From: Pseudoxanthomonas mexicana
GTDB lineage: Bacteria > Pseudomonadota > Gammaproteobacteria > Xanthomonadales > Xanthomonadaceae
Direction: 5' to 3'
Assembly (NCBI RefSeq): GCF_010093385.1
Contig: NZ_PDWV01000001.1
Span: forward strand, 124,001 to 188,000
Length of the DNA: 64,000 nucleotides
Positions 35,842 through 43,334 of this stretch are shown one piece after another. Position 1 is the first letter of the stretch; every line of letters starts with the position of its first letter. The position numbers and the translations under genes were made by a program. The notes beneath the pieces were generated by a model. It saw nothing but the letters and a program-made list of their open reading frames with translations, did not search any database and was not told the origin of the DNA.

Positions 35842-37347
35842 ATGAGCGGAGCCGTCGACACGTCAACGCCGGAACGGATACCGGAATTCAAGCAACTGCT
35901 GGGGCATCCGCGCCCCCTGTGGATGCTGTTCATGACCGAGTTCTGGGAACGCTTCGCGTTCTATGGCATGCGGTGGGCCCTGGCCCTGTACATCGTCGCG
36001 CAGTTCTACGGAGGCGATAGCGCCGGCGAAGCGCCGGCCAGTCGCCTGTACGGCGCGTATCTGGCGCTGGTCTACGCGGCGGCGCTGTTCGGCGGCTACG
36101 TGGCCGACAAGGTCATCGGCTACCAGCGTTCGATCCTGCTGGGTGCGGTGGTCATGGCGGCGGGTCTGTTCATGATCATGTGGCCGGACGAGAACATCTT
36201 CAAACTCGGCCTGGCCACGGTGATCGCGGGCAACGGCCTGTTCAAGCCGAACATCTCGACCATGGTCGGCAAGCTCTATCTGCAGGGCGATGATCGCCGC
36301 GATTCCGGTTTCACCCTGTTCTACATGGGCATCAACTTGGGCGCGATGATCGCGCCATGGCTGACCGGCCTGCTGGCCGAGCGGATCATGGGCGGCTCGT
36401 CGGACATGCCGGTCTACAAGGTCGTGTTCCTGGTCTCCGGCATCGGCATGCTGATTTCGCTGGTGTGGTTCTGGTTCGGGCGCAAGCAGCTCGAAGGCAT
36501 CGGCCGGCCGATGCCGGGCACCGAGGGAGCCGGCCGCGTGCTGGTGACGGCGATCTGCACGCTGGTCGCCATCCCGGTCATCTACTTCCTGCTGTCGATC
36601 GGTGCCGGTGCCCTCCAGTGGATCCTGACCGCGCTGTTCGTGGCGCTGTGCGTGCTGATCCTGCGCGAAGGCTTCAAGGATGGGCCGGTGCGTCGCGACA
36701 TGGCCATCGCCATGCTGATCATCTTCGCGTTCAACGTGCTGTTCTGGTGCTTCTTCGAGCAGGCCGGCAGTTCGTTCAACTTCCTCGCCCAGAACATCGT
36801 CAATCGCGATTTCGGTGGCTGGACCTTCCCCGTGGGCTGGTTCCAGTCGGTGAATTCCATCGCCATCATCACGATGGCACCGCTGCTCGCCTGGCTGTGG
36901 GTGAAGCTGGGTAGCAACAACCCGTCGATTCCGCGCAAGTTCGGCCTGGGCCTGCTGTTCAACAGCCTTGCCTTCCTGCTGCTGATGTTCGCGCTGTCCA
37001 GCCTGGTGGATCCGCAGAGCCTGAAGATCCCGTTCTGGACCCTGTTCGCGGTCTATTGGATCCAGTCGATCGGCGAGCTATGCCTGTCGCCCATCGGCCT
37101 GTCGATGGTGACCAAGTTGGCGCCGGTGCGCCTGGTCGGCTTCGGCATGGGTGGCTGGTTCCTGTCCACCGCGATCGGCAACAACCTCTCCGGCATCTTC
37201 GCCAGCCACGTCAGTGGCGAGAGCGGGATGAGCGTGGAGTCCGCGTTGAGCGGCTATACCTTCGGGTTCTGGGCATTGTTGATCCCGGGCGTGCTGCTGT
37301 TCCTGATCGCGCCGCTGATCCAGCGCCTGATGCACGGCGTGAAGTGA
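35842..37347 (+). CDS. POT-family proton-coupled peptide transporter
   Basis: 501 aa major facilitator protein with about 12-14 membrane segments. The family signature TEFWERFAFYGMR (ExxERFxYYG) is at residues about 32-44, with GGYVADKVIGYQRSILLGA and the FYMGINLGAMIAPWLTG motif. It imports di- and tripeptides with protons. Monocistronic, with a terminator 70 bp downstream. A long leader (35631-35841) precedes it, in which I see no gene. Confidence 0.93.
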   Translation: MSGAVDTSTPERIPEFKQLLGHPRPLWMLFMTEFWERFAFYGMRWALALYIVAQFYGGDSAGEAPASRLYGAYLALVYAAALFGGYVADKVIGYQRSILLGAVVMAAGLFMIMWPDENIFKLGLATVIAGNGLFKPNISTMVGKLYLQGDDRRDSGFTLFYMGINLGAMIAPWLTGLLAERIMGGSSDMPVYKVVFLVSGIGMLISLVWFWFGRKQLEGIGRPMPGTEGAGRVLVTAICTLVAIPVIYFLLSIGAGALQWILTALFVALCVLILREGFKDGPVRRDMAIAMLIIFAFNVLFWCFFEQAGSSFNFLAQNIVNRDFGGWTFPVGWFQSVNSIAIITMAPLLAWLWVKLGSNNPSIPRKFGLGLLFNSLAFLLLMFALSSLVDPQSLKIPFWTLFAVYWIQSIGELCLSPIGLSMVTKLAPVRLVGFGMGGWFLSTAIGNNLSGIFASHVSGESGMSVESALSGYTFGFWALLIPGVLLFLIAPLIQRLMHGVK

Positions 37348-37416
37348 CGCATCGGCGCGTGCCCCAAGGGCGCGCGCCTTTGCCGATGCGTCATCTCCGC
37401 GCAAGCGGGGATCCAG

Positions 37417-37449
37417 TGAAAACGGCGGCCATGGGCCGCCGTTTTTTTT
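37417..37449 (+). terminator. Rho-independent terminator after the peptide transporter
   Basis: Stem AAAACGGCGGCC / GGCCGCCGTTTT with a short loop, followed by a run of eight T. Confidence 0.9.
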
Positions 37450-37450
37450 C

Positions 37451-37515
37451 GTAGAGCGGAGCTTGCTCCGCTGCTGTCGGGTTGGTACATCGCGCAGCCG
37501 AGAGCTCGGCTCTAC
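37451..37515. repeat. Inverted REP pair (GTAGAGC type)
   Basis: GTAGAGCGGAGCTTGCTCCGCT (37451-37472) and GCAGCCGAGAGCTCGGCTCTAC (37494-37515) are both palindromic and face each other with GTAGAGC/GCTCTAC ends. They sit between the transporter terminator and the marR stop. Confidence 0.75.
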
Positions 37516-37528
37516 GTAAGCGGGCCGC

Positions 37529-38002
37529 TCAGCCCTCGATGCGCCTGACGCCTTCCCCGGCCAGCTTGTCGATCAGCCGGTCCAGCATCGTCCGCTCCTC
37601 TTCGGTCAGCGGTTCCAGCATGCGCTGGTGGTATTCGATGACCATCGGCGCGACCTCGTCGTAGACCCGGAAGCCTTCGTCGGTCAGCGCCAGCACCGAG
37701 CGGCGGCGGTCGTCGCCGTGGATCTCGCGCTGGATCAGCGCCCGTTCCAGCAGGCGGGCCACCGCCCGGCTGACCGCCACCTTGTCCATCGCGGTCCGGG
37801 CGGCCACCTCGCCGGCCGACAGGCCCGGGAAGCGCCCCAGCACCGCCATGACCCGCCATTCGGTGATCGCCAGGCCGAAACGGCGGTGGTACTCGCGGGA
37901 AATCGCCCCGCTGATCCGGTTGGACAGCACGCTCAGCCGGTACGAAAACAGGCGGTCGAGGTCGAAATCGGCGTGGACGACGGGGTTGGCGGGTTCGCTC
38001 AT
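37529..38002 (-). CDS. MarR-family transcriptional regulator divergent from hppD
   Basis: 157 aa winged-helix regulator: LSVLSNRISGAISREYHRRF, then the recognition helix region MDKVAVSRAVARLLERALI and the wing with HGDDRRRSVLALTDEG (the DDRRR motif is typical). It is divergent from hppD with a 76-bp gap holding a perfect palindrome. A repressor responding to tyrosine, hydroxyphenylpyruvate or homogentisate is a reasonable inference, as for HpaR/HmgR-like circuits. Confidence 0.88.
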   Translation of the reverse strand: MSEPANPVVHADFDLDRLFSYRLSVLSNRISGAISREYHRRFGLAITEWRVMAVLGRFPGLSAGEVAARTAMDKVAVSRAVARLLERALIQREIHGDDRRRSVLALTDEGFRVYDEVAPMVIEYHQRMLEPLTEEERTMLDRLIDKLAGEGVRRIEG

Positions 38003-38024
38003 GCTGCGCTGCTACTTGTGGGTG

Positions 38025-38038
38025 GTTTCAGCTGAAAC
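38025..38038. promoter_or_regulatory. Perfect palindrome in the marR-hppD intergenic region (candidate operator)
   Basis: GTTTCAGCTGAAAC is a 14-bp perfect palindrome midway between the divergent starts (38002 and 38079). The size and symmetry fit a MarR-dimer site and could control both genes. Confidence 0.6.
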
Positions 38039-38078
38039 TATATTGGGGCGTATTCCGGCAAGCCTAGCGAGGTGCCCC

Positions 38079-39176
38079 ATGAACGCACAACCCAACCTGG
38101 GCATGCAGCCCACGACGTTCGACAACCCGATGGGCATCGACGGCTTCGAATTCGTCGAGTTCGCCGCCCCCGCCGGCCAGGTCCATCACCTGCACGACTA
38201 CTTCCGCAAGCTGGGTTTCGTCCAGGTCGCGCGGCACAAGACGCGGCCGATCAGCACCTACCGTCAGGGCGACTGTACGTTCCTGATCAACGAAGATCCG
38301 GACTCCTTCGCCGCCCGCTTCGCGGCCCAGCATGGTCCCAGTGCCTGCGGTTTCGCGATCCGGGTGAAGAAACTGGCCGAGTGGGCGCGCGTGCAGGCGC
38401 TGAAGAACGGTGCCGAATCGTTCGACGCCGCCGACGAACTGACCAAGGCCGTTGCCGCGCCGGTCATCAAGGGCATCGGCGACTGCATGCTCTATATCGT
38501 CGACCGTTACGACGACAAGGGCACCATCCATGACCCGGACTACGAATACCTGCCCGGCGTGGACCTGATGCCGAAAGGCTTCGGGCTGACCTTCATCGAC
38601 CACCTGACCCACAACCTCTACCACGGCAACATGGCCAAGTGGGCGGACTACTACGAGCGGTTGTTCAACTTCCGCGAAATCCGCTACTTCGATATCAAGG
38701 GCGCCAAGACCGGCCTGCTGTCCAAGGCGATGACCGCGCCGGACGGCATGGTGCGCATCCCGCTCAACGAGTCCAGCGATCCGAAGAGCCAGATCAACGA
38801 GTACCTGGACGCCTACAAGGGCGAGGGCATCCAGCACATCGCCTGCTTCACCGACGATATCTACACGACGGTGGAGAAGATGCGCGAGGCGGGGGTGGAA
38901 TTCCTGGATACGCCGGATACGTACTTCGAGGTGATCGACCAGCGCATCCCCAACCACGGCGAGGACGTCGCGCGGCTGGCGCGCAACAAGATCCTGATCG
39001 ACGCCGACGTGGAGACCAAGCAGCGCAAGCTGTTGCAGATCTTCACCCAGAACGCGCTGGGGCCGATCTTCTTCGAGATCATCCAGCGCAAGGGCAACGA
39101 AGGCTTCGGCGAGGGCAACTTCCAGGCGCTGTTCGAGAGCATCGAGCGGGACCAGATGAAGCGCGGGGTGCTGTAG
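38079..39176 (+). CDS. hppD: 4-hydroxyphenylpyruvate dioxygenase
   Basis: Fe(II) enzyme that makes homogentisate in tyrosine breakdown. 365 aa with two VOC-type halves. GFEFVEFAAPAGQVHHLHDY lies in the first half. The iron site is in the second: IDHLTHNLYHGNM (His), GIQHIACFTDDIY (His) and LGPIFFEIIQRKG (Glu), plus EGNFQALFESIE at the C-terminus. It is separated from hmgA by the DUF559 cassette. Confidence 0.97.
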   Translation: MNAQPNLGMQPTTFDNPMGIDGFEFVEFAAPAGQVHHLHDYFRKLGFVQVARHKTRPISTYRQGDCTFLINEDPDSFAARFAAQHGPSACGFAIRVKKLAEWARVQALKNGAESFDAADELTKAVAAPVIKGIGDCMLYIVDRYDDKGTIHDPDYEYLPGVDLMPKGFGLTFIDHLTHNLYHGNMAKWADYYERLFNFREIRYFDIKGAKTGLLSKAMTAPDGMVRIPLNESSDPKSQINEYLDAYKGEGIQHIACFTDDIYTTVEKMREAGVEFLDTPDTYFEVIDQRIPNHGEDVARLARNKILIDADVETKQRKLLQIFTQNALGPIFFEIIQRKGNEGFGEGNFQALFESIERDQMKRGVL

Positions 39177-39187
39177 GCTCCCGCTCC

Positions 39188-39227
39188 AAGCCCCTCTCCC
39201 TGCGGGAGAGGGGTTGGGGTGAGGGGC
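39188..39227 (+). repeat. Left inverted repeat of the DUF559 cassette
   Basis: About 40 bp: a hairpin CCCCTCTCCCTGCGGGAGAGGGG followed by TTGGGGTGAGGGGC. It is the reverse complement of the repeat at 39596-39635 except for a few loop bases. Confidence 0.85.
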
Positions 39228-39239
39228 AGGAGAACCACG

Positions 39240-39638
39240 ATGAAGATCCACCGCAGACCTCCCATGGCGACCCGATCCCTCGAGCGTGCGCGGGAACTGC
39301 GTAGTGGTTCGACGGATGCGGAGCGTAAGCTGTGGTCGGTCTTGCGTGGAGGCAACATCGACGGGCTGAAATTCCGCCGACAGCATTCCATTCCCCCCTA
39401 TACGGTCGACTTCTGCTGCTTGTCCGCTGGTCTGGTGGTTGAAGTCGATGGATCGCAGCACTCGGAAGAATCGGATCGCGCGCGAACCCGGTTTCTGGGG
39501 TCGAAAGGTTTCACTGTCCTGCGCTTCTGGGACAACGACGTACTGACGCAGATTGAAGCGGTGGTCGAGGCGATCTGCCGGACCGTCTCACCATCGCCCC
39601 TCACCCCAACCCCTCTCCCGTCGGGAGAGGGGCTTTGA
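39240..39638 (+). CDS. DUF559 (Vsr/restriction endonuclease-like) protein in a repeat-bounded cassette
   Basis: 132 aa with the DUF559 pattern: [58 protein letters not shown] (putative metal-site D..E) and [21 protein letters not shown]. This fold is close to very-short-patch-repair endonucleases. The last residues ([16 protein letters not shown]) are translated from the right inverted repeat. The gene sits between hppD and hmgA, which elsewhere are adjacent. The start at 39240 is favoured, with 39264 possible. Its biological role is unknown. Confidence 0.8.
   Translation: MKIHRRPPMATRSLERARELRSGSTDAERKLWSVLRGGNIDGLKFRRQHSIPPYTVDFCCLSAGLVVEVDGSQHSEESDRARTRFLGSKGFTVLRFWDNDVLTQIEAVVEAICRTVSPSPLTPTPLPSGEGL
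39596..39635 (-). repeat. Right inverted repeat of the DUF559 cassette
   Basis: About 40 bp mirror image of 39188-39227 (GCCCCTCACCCCAACCCC then the CTCTCCCGTCGGGAGAG hairpin). The end of the DUF559 reading frame lies within it, and the hmgA start follows 15 bp later. Confidence 0.85.
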
Positions 39639-39649
39639 AGGCATCGAAA

Positions 39650-40957
39650 ATGAAGATGTGCACTGACGGCGATTACCAGACCGGCTTCGGCAACCACTTC
39701 GCCAGCGAGGCGATTCCCGGCACGCTGCCGGAAGGCCGCAACTCGCCCCAGCGGGTGGCGCACGGGCTGTACGCCGAACAGCTCAGCGGCACCGCCTTCA
39801 CCGCGCCGCGGGCGGAGAACCGGCGCAGCTGGCTGTACCGCATCCGCCCGGCGGCGATGCACGGGCCGTTCCAGCCCTACGCGCAGCACCGCCTGCACAG
39901 CGATTTCAGCGCCGGACCGGTGTCGCCCGACCAGATGCGCTGGTCGCCGCTGCCCATGCCGGAGTCGCCGACGGACTTCGTCGACGGCCTGTACACGATG
40001 GCCGGGAACGGCGGGCCGGAAGGCCAGCACGGCGTCGGCATCCACCTGTACGCCGCCAACCGGTCGATGCAGGGGCGCTACTTCTACGACGCCGATGGCG
40101 AGTTGCTGATCGTCCCGCAGCAGGGGCGCCTGCGCATCGCCACCGAGTTCGGCGTGATCGAGATCGAACCGCAGCAGATCGCCGTGATCCCGCGCGGCGT
40201 GCGCTTCCTGGTCGAATTGCCCGATGGCGAGGCGCGCGGCTATGTCTGCGAGAACTTCGGTGCAGCGCTGCGCTTGCCGGACCTGGGGCCCATCGGCTCC
40301 AACGGCCTGGCCAATCCACGCGATTTCGAGACGCCGGTGGCGGCCTACGAGGACGTGGAAGGCGAGTTCGAACTGATCGCCAAGTTCCAGGGCCACCTGT
40401 GGCGCGCGGACATCGGCCATTCGCCGCTCGACGTGGTGGGCTGGCATGGCAACTACGCGCCCTACCGCTACGACCTGCGCCGGTTCAACACCATCGGCTC
40501 GATCAGCTACGACCATCCGGATCCGTCGATCTTCCTGGTGCTGCCCTCGCCCAGCGATCCGCCGGGCGGGGGCAACATGGACTTCGTGATCTTCCCGCCG
40601 CGCTGGCTGGTGGCGCAGGACACGTTCCGTCCGCCGTGGTTCCACCGCAACATCGCCAGCGAGTTCATGGGCCTGATCCATGGCGTGTACGACGCCAAGG
40701 CCGAGGGCTTCGCGCCGGGTGGTGCGTCGCTGCACAACTGCATGACGGGTCATGGGCCCGATGCGGCGACCTTCGAGAAGGCGTCGAACGCCGACCTGTC
40801 GAAGCCGGATGTCATCGACGACACGATGGCCTTCATGTTCGAGACGCGCGCGGTGATCCGCCCCACCCGCCAGGCGGTCGAAGCCGCGCATCGCCAGCGC
40901 GACTACCAGGCCTGCTGGGCCGGCCTGCGCAGGCACTTCGTGCCGCCGCAGGCCTGA
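39650..40957 (+). CDS. hmgA: Homogentisate 1,2-dioxygenase
   Basis: Ring-opening enzyme of tyrosine/phenylalanine breakdown giving maleylacetoacetate. 435 aa with [77 protein letters not shown] (iron ligand His), [11 protein letters not shown] (Glu) and [14 protein letters not shown]. The ATG at 39650 is chosen; a TTG at 39635 and an ATG at 39656 are alternatives. Its ribosome site and upstream sequence have been replaced by the DUF559 repeat. The later pathway genes are not seen here. Confidence 0.96.
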   Translation: MKMCTDGDYQTGFGNHFASEAIPGTLPEGRNSPQRVAHGLYAEQLSGTAFTAPRAENRRSWLYRIRPAAMHGPFQPYAQHRLHSDFSAGPVSPDQMRWSPLPMPESPTDFVDGLYTMAGNGGPEGQHGVGIHLYAANRSMQGRYFYDADGELLIVPQQGRLRIATEFGVIEIEPQQIAVIPRGVRFLVELPDGEARGYVCENFGAALRLPDLGPIGSNGLANPRDFETPVAAYEDVEGEFELIAKFQGHLWRADIGHSPLDVVGWHGNYAPYRYDLRRFNTIGSISYDHPDPSIFLVLPSPSDPPGGGNMDFVIFPPRWLVAQDTFRPPWFHRNIASEFMGLIHGVYDAKAEGFAPGGASLHNCMTGHGPDAATFEKASNADLSKPDVIDDTMAFMFETRAVIRPTRQAVEAAHRQRDYQACWAGLRRHFVPPQA

Positions 40958-40963
40958 GACCCC

Positions 40964-41497
40964 TCAGGAAAGGGACGCGTCGGCGCGGGCGTCCAGCAAA
41001 GCCTGCATGCGCCGCAGCGGCGCGTGCGGCAGCGCTTCGAACAGCCGGTCGCGGATGCGGCCGGCCAGCGTGGGCGCGACGCGGCCCTCGAGGAAGCCGT
41101 ATGCATCGGCCAGTGCTTCGAGCAGGGCCTCGTCATCCAGTCGTGCCTGCAGCCGGCCGCGATGATGTGCGGCCTCGGGGTCGCGCTGCAGTTCCAGCAT
41201 GCCCGACAGGTAGACCTTGGCCGCCACCAGCGAGCGACGCGTACCCGTCGAAGGCGTGATGGGTACCGCGCCCGAGGGTGGCGGCTGCACGGCCTGCTGC
41301 GTGGAGGGAGCCACCAGGTAGCCCGCCGAGACCAGGCGCTGCACCAGCAGCGGCGCGTCCTGTCCCAGCAGCCGCACCAGTTCGGCTAGGTCGCGTTGCC
41401 CATCGCAGAGGATCAGTGCGCGCCGCTCGCGCATGCCCAGCGCACCCGAGTGGGTCTGCAGCGGCTGCCGGGCGGGGTCGGTCTTGATCGGGCGCAT
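40964..41497 (-). CDS. Hypothetical protein with possible winged-helix N-terminus
   Basis: 177 aa with no signal or membrane helix. GMRERRALILCDGQRDLAELVRLLG followed by LVQRLVSAGYL has the look of a short winged helix; the C-terminal half is helical and ends RRMQALLDARADASLS. The start at 41497 (MRPIKTDPARQPL) is favoured. Convergent with hmgA. I do not recognise a function. Confidence 0.65.
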   Translation of the reverse strand: MRPIKTDPARQPLQTHSGALGMRERRALILCDGQRDLAELVRLLGQDAPLLVQRLVSAGYLVAPSTQQAVQPPPSGAVPITPSTGTRRSLVAAKVYLSGMLELQRDPEAAHHRGRLQARLDDEALLEALADAYGFLEGRVAPTLAGRIRDRLFEALPHAPLRRMQALLDARADASLS

Positions 41498-41620
41498 GGC
41501 GGGCGGAGGGCGAGTGCGCGCGCAGGCTAGGCCGCGGTGATGAAGTGCGGATGACAGCGGCATTCGCGGCGACTTAACGCCGCGACGCTACGATTCAGGT
41601 TTGTGCAATGGAGAGAGCCG

Positions 41621-42241
41621 ATGAAGTCGTTGTTGCCCCTCGTGATGGCGGTCACGCTGTTGTCCGCGTGCCAGCGCGACCCGGCCGCCGCGCCCGCGAC
41701 CGAACCGCAGACCACCGCGACCGCCACGCCGATGGCCGAAGCTCCCGCGCCCACGCCTGCCGCCGACGACACGGCGGCGCCGGCCGGACCGGTCAGCCAG
41801 GCGAGTTTCCTGGGCTACGGCGACATGAAGCTGGGGAGCACGGTTGAAGAGGCGCGCGCTGCCTGGGGCGGCGAACTCAACGGCGCACCGATGGAGGGCA
41901 CGACCTGCCACTACCTGTGGCCGAAGTGGATCACGCGGCCCGCCGACTTCGCCTTCATGATGGAAGACGGCAGGTTCGTCCGCTACGACGTGGGCACGGA
42001 CAAGGAAACCGCGCCGGGTGGCGGCAAGGTCGGCATGAGCGTGGAGGAACTGCAGAAGCTCTACGGTGGCGCGCTGAAGGGGGCGCCGCACAAGTACACG
42101 CAGGGTGGCCAGTACCTGTCCATGGACGCCGGCGACGTGGCGCCGACCAGGCTGGTGTTCGAGGTCGACGCAGCCGACAAGGTCACGTCGTGGCGCGTGG
42201 GCCTGTCGCCGCAGGTGGAGTACGTCGAAGGCTGTTCCTGA
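41621..42241 (+). CDS. Hypothetical lipoprotein
   Basis: 206 aa with signal MKSLLPLVMAVTLLSACQR and lipobox LSAC. A Pro/Ala/Thr linker of about 50 residues is followed by a domain with YGDMKLGSTVEEARAAWGGEL and KVGMSVEELQKLYGG, two copies of a short 'I/MxLGSTxEEV' motif typical of small periplasmic proteins in Xanthomonadaceae. Function unknown. The start at 41621 is set by the signal peptide. Confidence 0.75.
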   Translation: MKSLLPLVMAVTLLSACQRDPAAAPATEPQTTATATPMAEAPAPTPAADDTAAPAGPVSQASFLGYGDMKLGSTVEEARAAWGGELNGAPMEGTTCHYLWPKWITRPADFAFMMEDGRFVRYDVGTDKETAPGGGKVGMSVEELQKLYGGALKGAPHKYTQGGQYLSMDAGDVAPTRLVFEVDAADKVTSWRVGLSPQVEYVEGCS

Positions 42242-42292
42242 GGAAGCGGGGCGGCATAGAATCCCTGCCATCCACGAGGGGAGGGCGGGGCG

Positions 42293-43243
42293 ATGACGGA
42301 AGCCTGGGGATATTTCGCGCTGGGCCTGCTGCTGCTGGCGCTGGGCGGCGACTCCATCGTCAAGGGCGCATCGGGCCTGGCGCAGAGGATCGGGGCGTCG
42401 CCGTTCGTGGCGGGCCTGCTGCTGATCGCCTTCGGTACCTCGCTGCCGGAACTGGCGGTCAATGCGCGCGCGGTGTGGGTCGGTTCCCAGGAACTGGCCC
42501 TCGGCAATGCCGTCGGCAGCAACATCGTCAACCTGGGGCTGACGCTGGGGCTGGCCGCCGTGGTCGCGCCGCTCCTCGTGCGGATGCGGGTGCTTTCGCC
42601 CCTGCTGGTGCTGCTGGCGCTGGCGTCGCTGGCGCTCATCGTGTTCGGTCTGGACGGCGTGGTGGGGCGGGGCGAGGGAATGGCCCTGCTGCTGGGCTTC
42701 GTGGCGGCCCTGGCATTCCTGCTGGCGCGCGCATCGCGCGAAGACGCGGGCGTGCGCGCGGAGGTCGAGGCGTTCGCCGCCACGCGCACGGTGCTGTGGA
42801 TGAACCTGCTGCGCTTCGTGGTGGCCGCTGCGCTGCTTTACTACGGCGCGCGCTTCGTCGTGCAGGGTGCGCCGGTGATCGGTGCCCACTGGGGTCTTTC
42901 GCCGCTGCTGACCGGCCTTCTGCCGGTGGCCATCGGCACTGCGCTGCCGGAGATCGCGGCCGCCGCGATGGCGGCGCGTCGCGGGCAGGGGGACATGGTG
43001 GCCGGGCACGTGATCGGTTCGAGCCTGTTCAATCTGCTGGTGGTGGTGGGCGGCATGGCGGCCTTCCGCCCCATGGCGCTGCCGGAGTCGTTCGTCCGGC
43101 TGGAACTGCCCGCCGCCATCGCCTTCGTGCTGGTGCTGTATCCGATGCTGCGCGGCGACCTGCGCATCAGCCGCACGGAAGGCGGTCTGCTGCTGGCGGC
43201 CTTCGCGGGTTGGGTGCTACTGGAGATCGCGCTGCTCGCCTGA
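42293..43243 (+). CDS. Calcium/sodium exchanger-family membrane protein
   Basis: 316 aa with ten or more membrane segments and the two alpha-repeats of the CaCA superfamily: GTSLPELAVNARAVWVGSQ ending in NAVGSNIVN, and GTALPEIAAAAMAARRGQGD with GHVIGSSLFNLLV. It is of the YrbG type and probably moves Ca2+ or Na+ across the inner membrane. It directly precedes the Mrp sodium/proton antiporter operon by 90 bp, so the two may form one cation-homeostasis region. Confidence 0.88.
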   Translation: MTEAWGYFALGLLLLALGGDSIVKGASGLAQRIGASPFVAGLLLIAFGTSLPELAVNARAVWVGSQELALGNAVGSNIVNLGLTLGLAAVVAPLLVRMRVLSPLLVLLALASLALIVFGLDGVVGRGEGMALLLGFVAALAFLLARASREDAGVRAEVEAFAATRTVLWMNLLRFVVAAALLYYGARFVVQGAPVIGAHWGLSPLLTGLLPVAIGTALPEIAAAAMAARRGQGDMVAGHVIGSSLFNLLVVVGGMAAFRPMALPESFVRLELPAAIAFVLVLYPMLRGDLRISRTEGGLLLAAFAGWVLLEIALLA

Positions 43244-43334
43244 CTGAATGACGGCTCAGGCAGCTGTGAACGGGTTTGTTAAACTCGGGGCGATTGCTCG
43301 CGAATGACGCATTCCCTGCAACGCAAGGCGGTTG

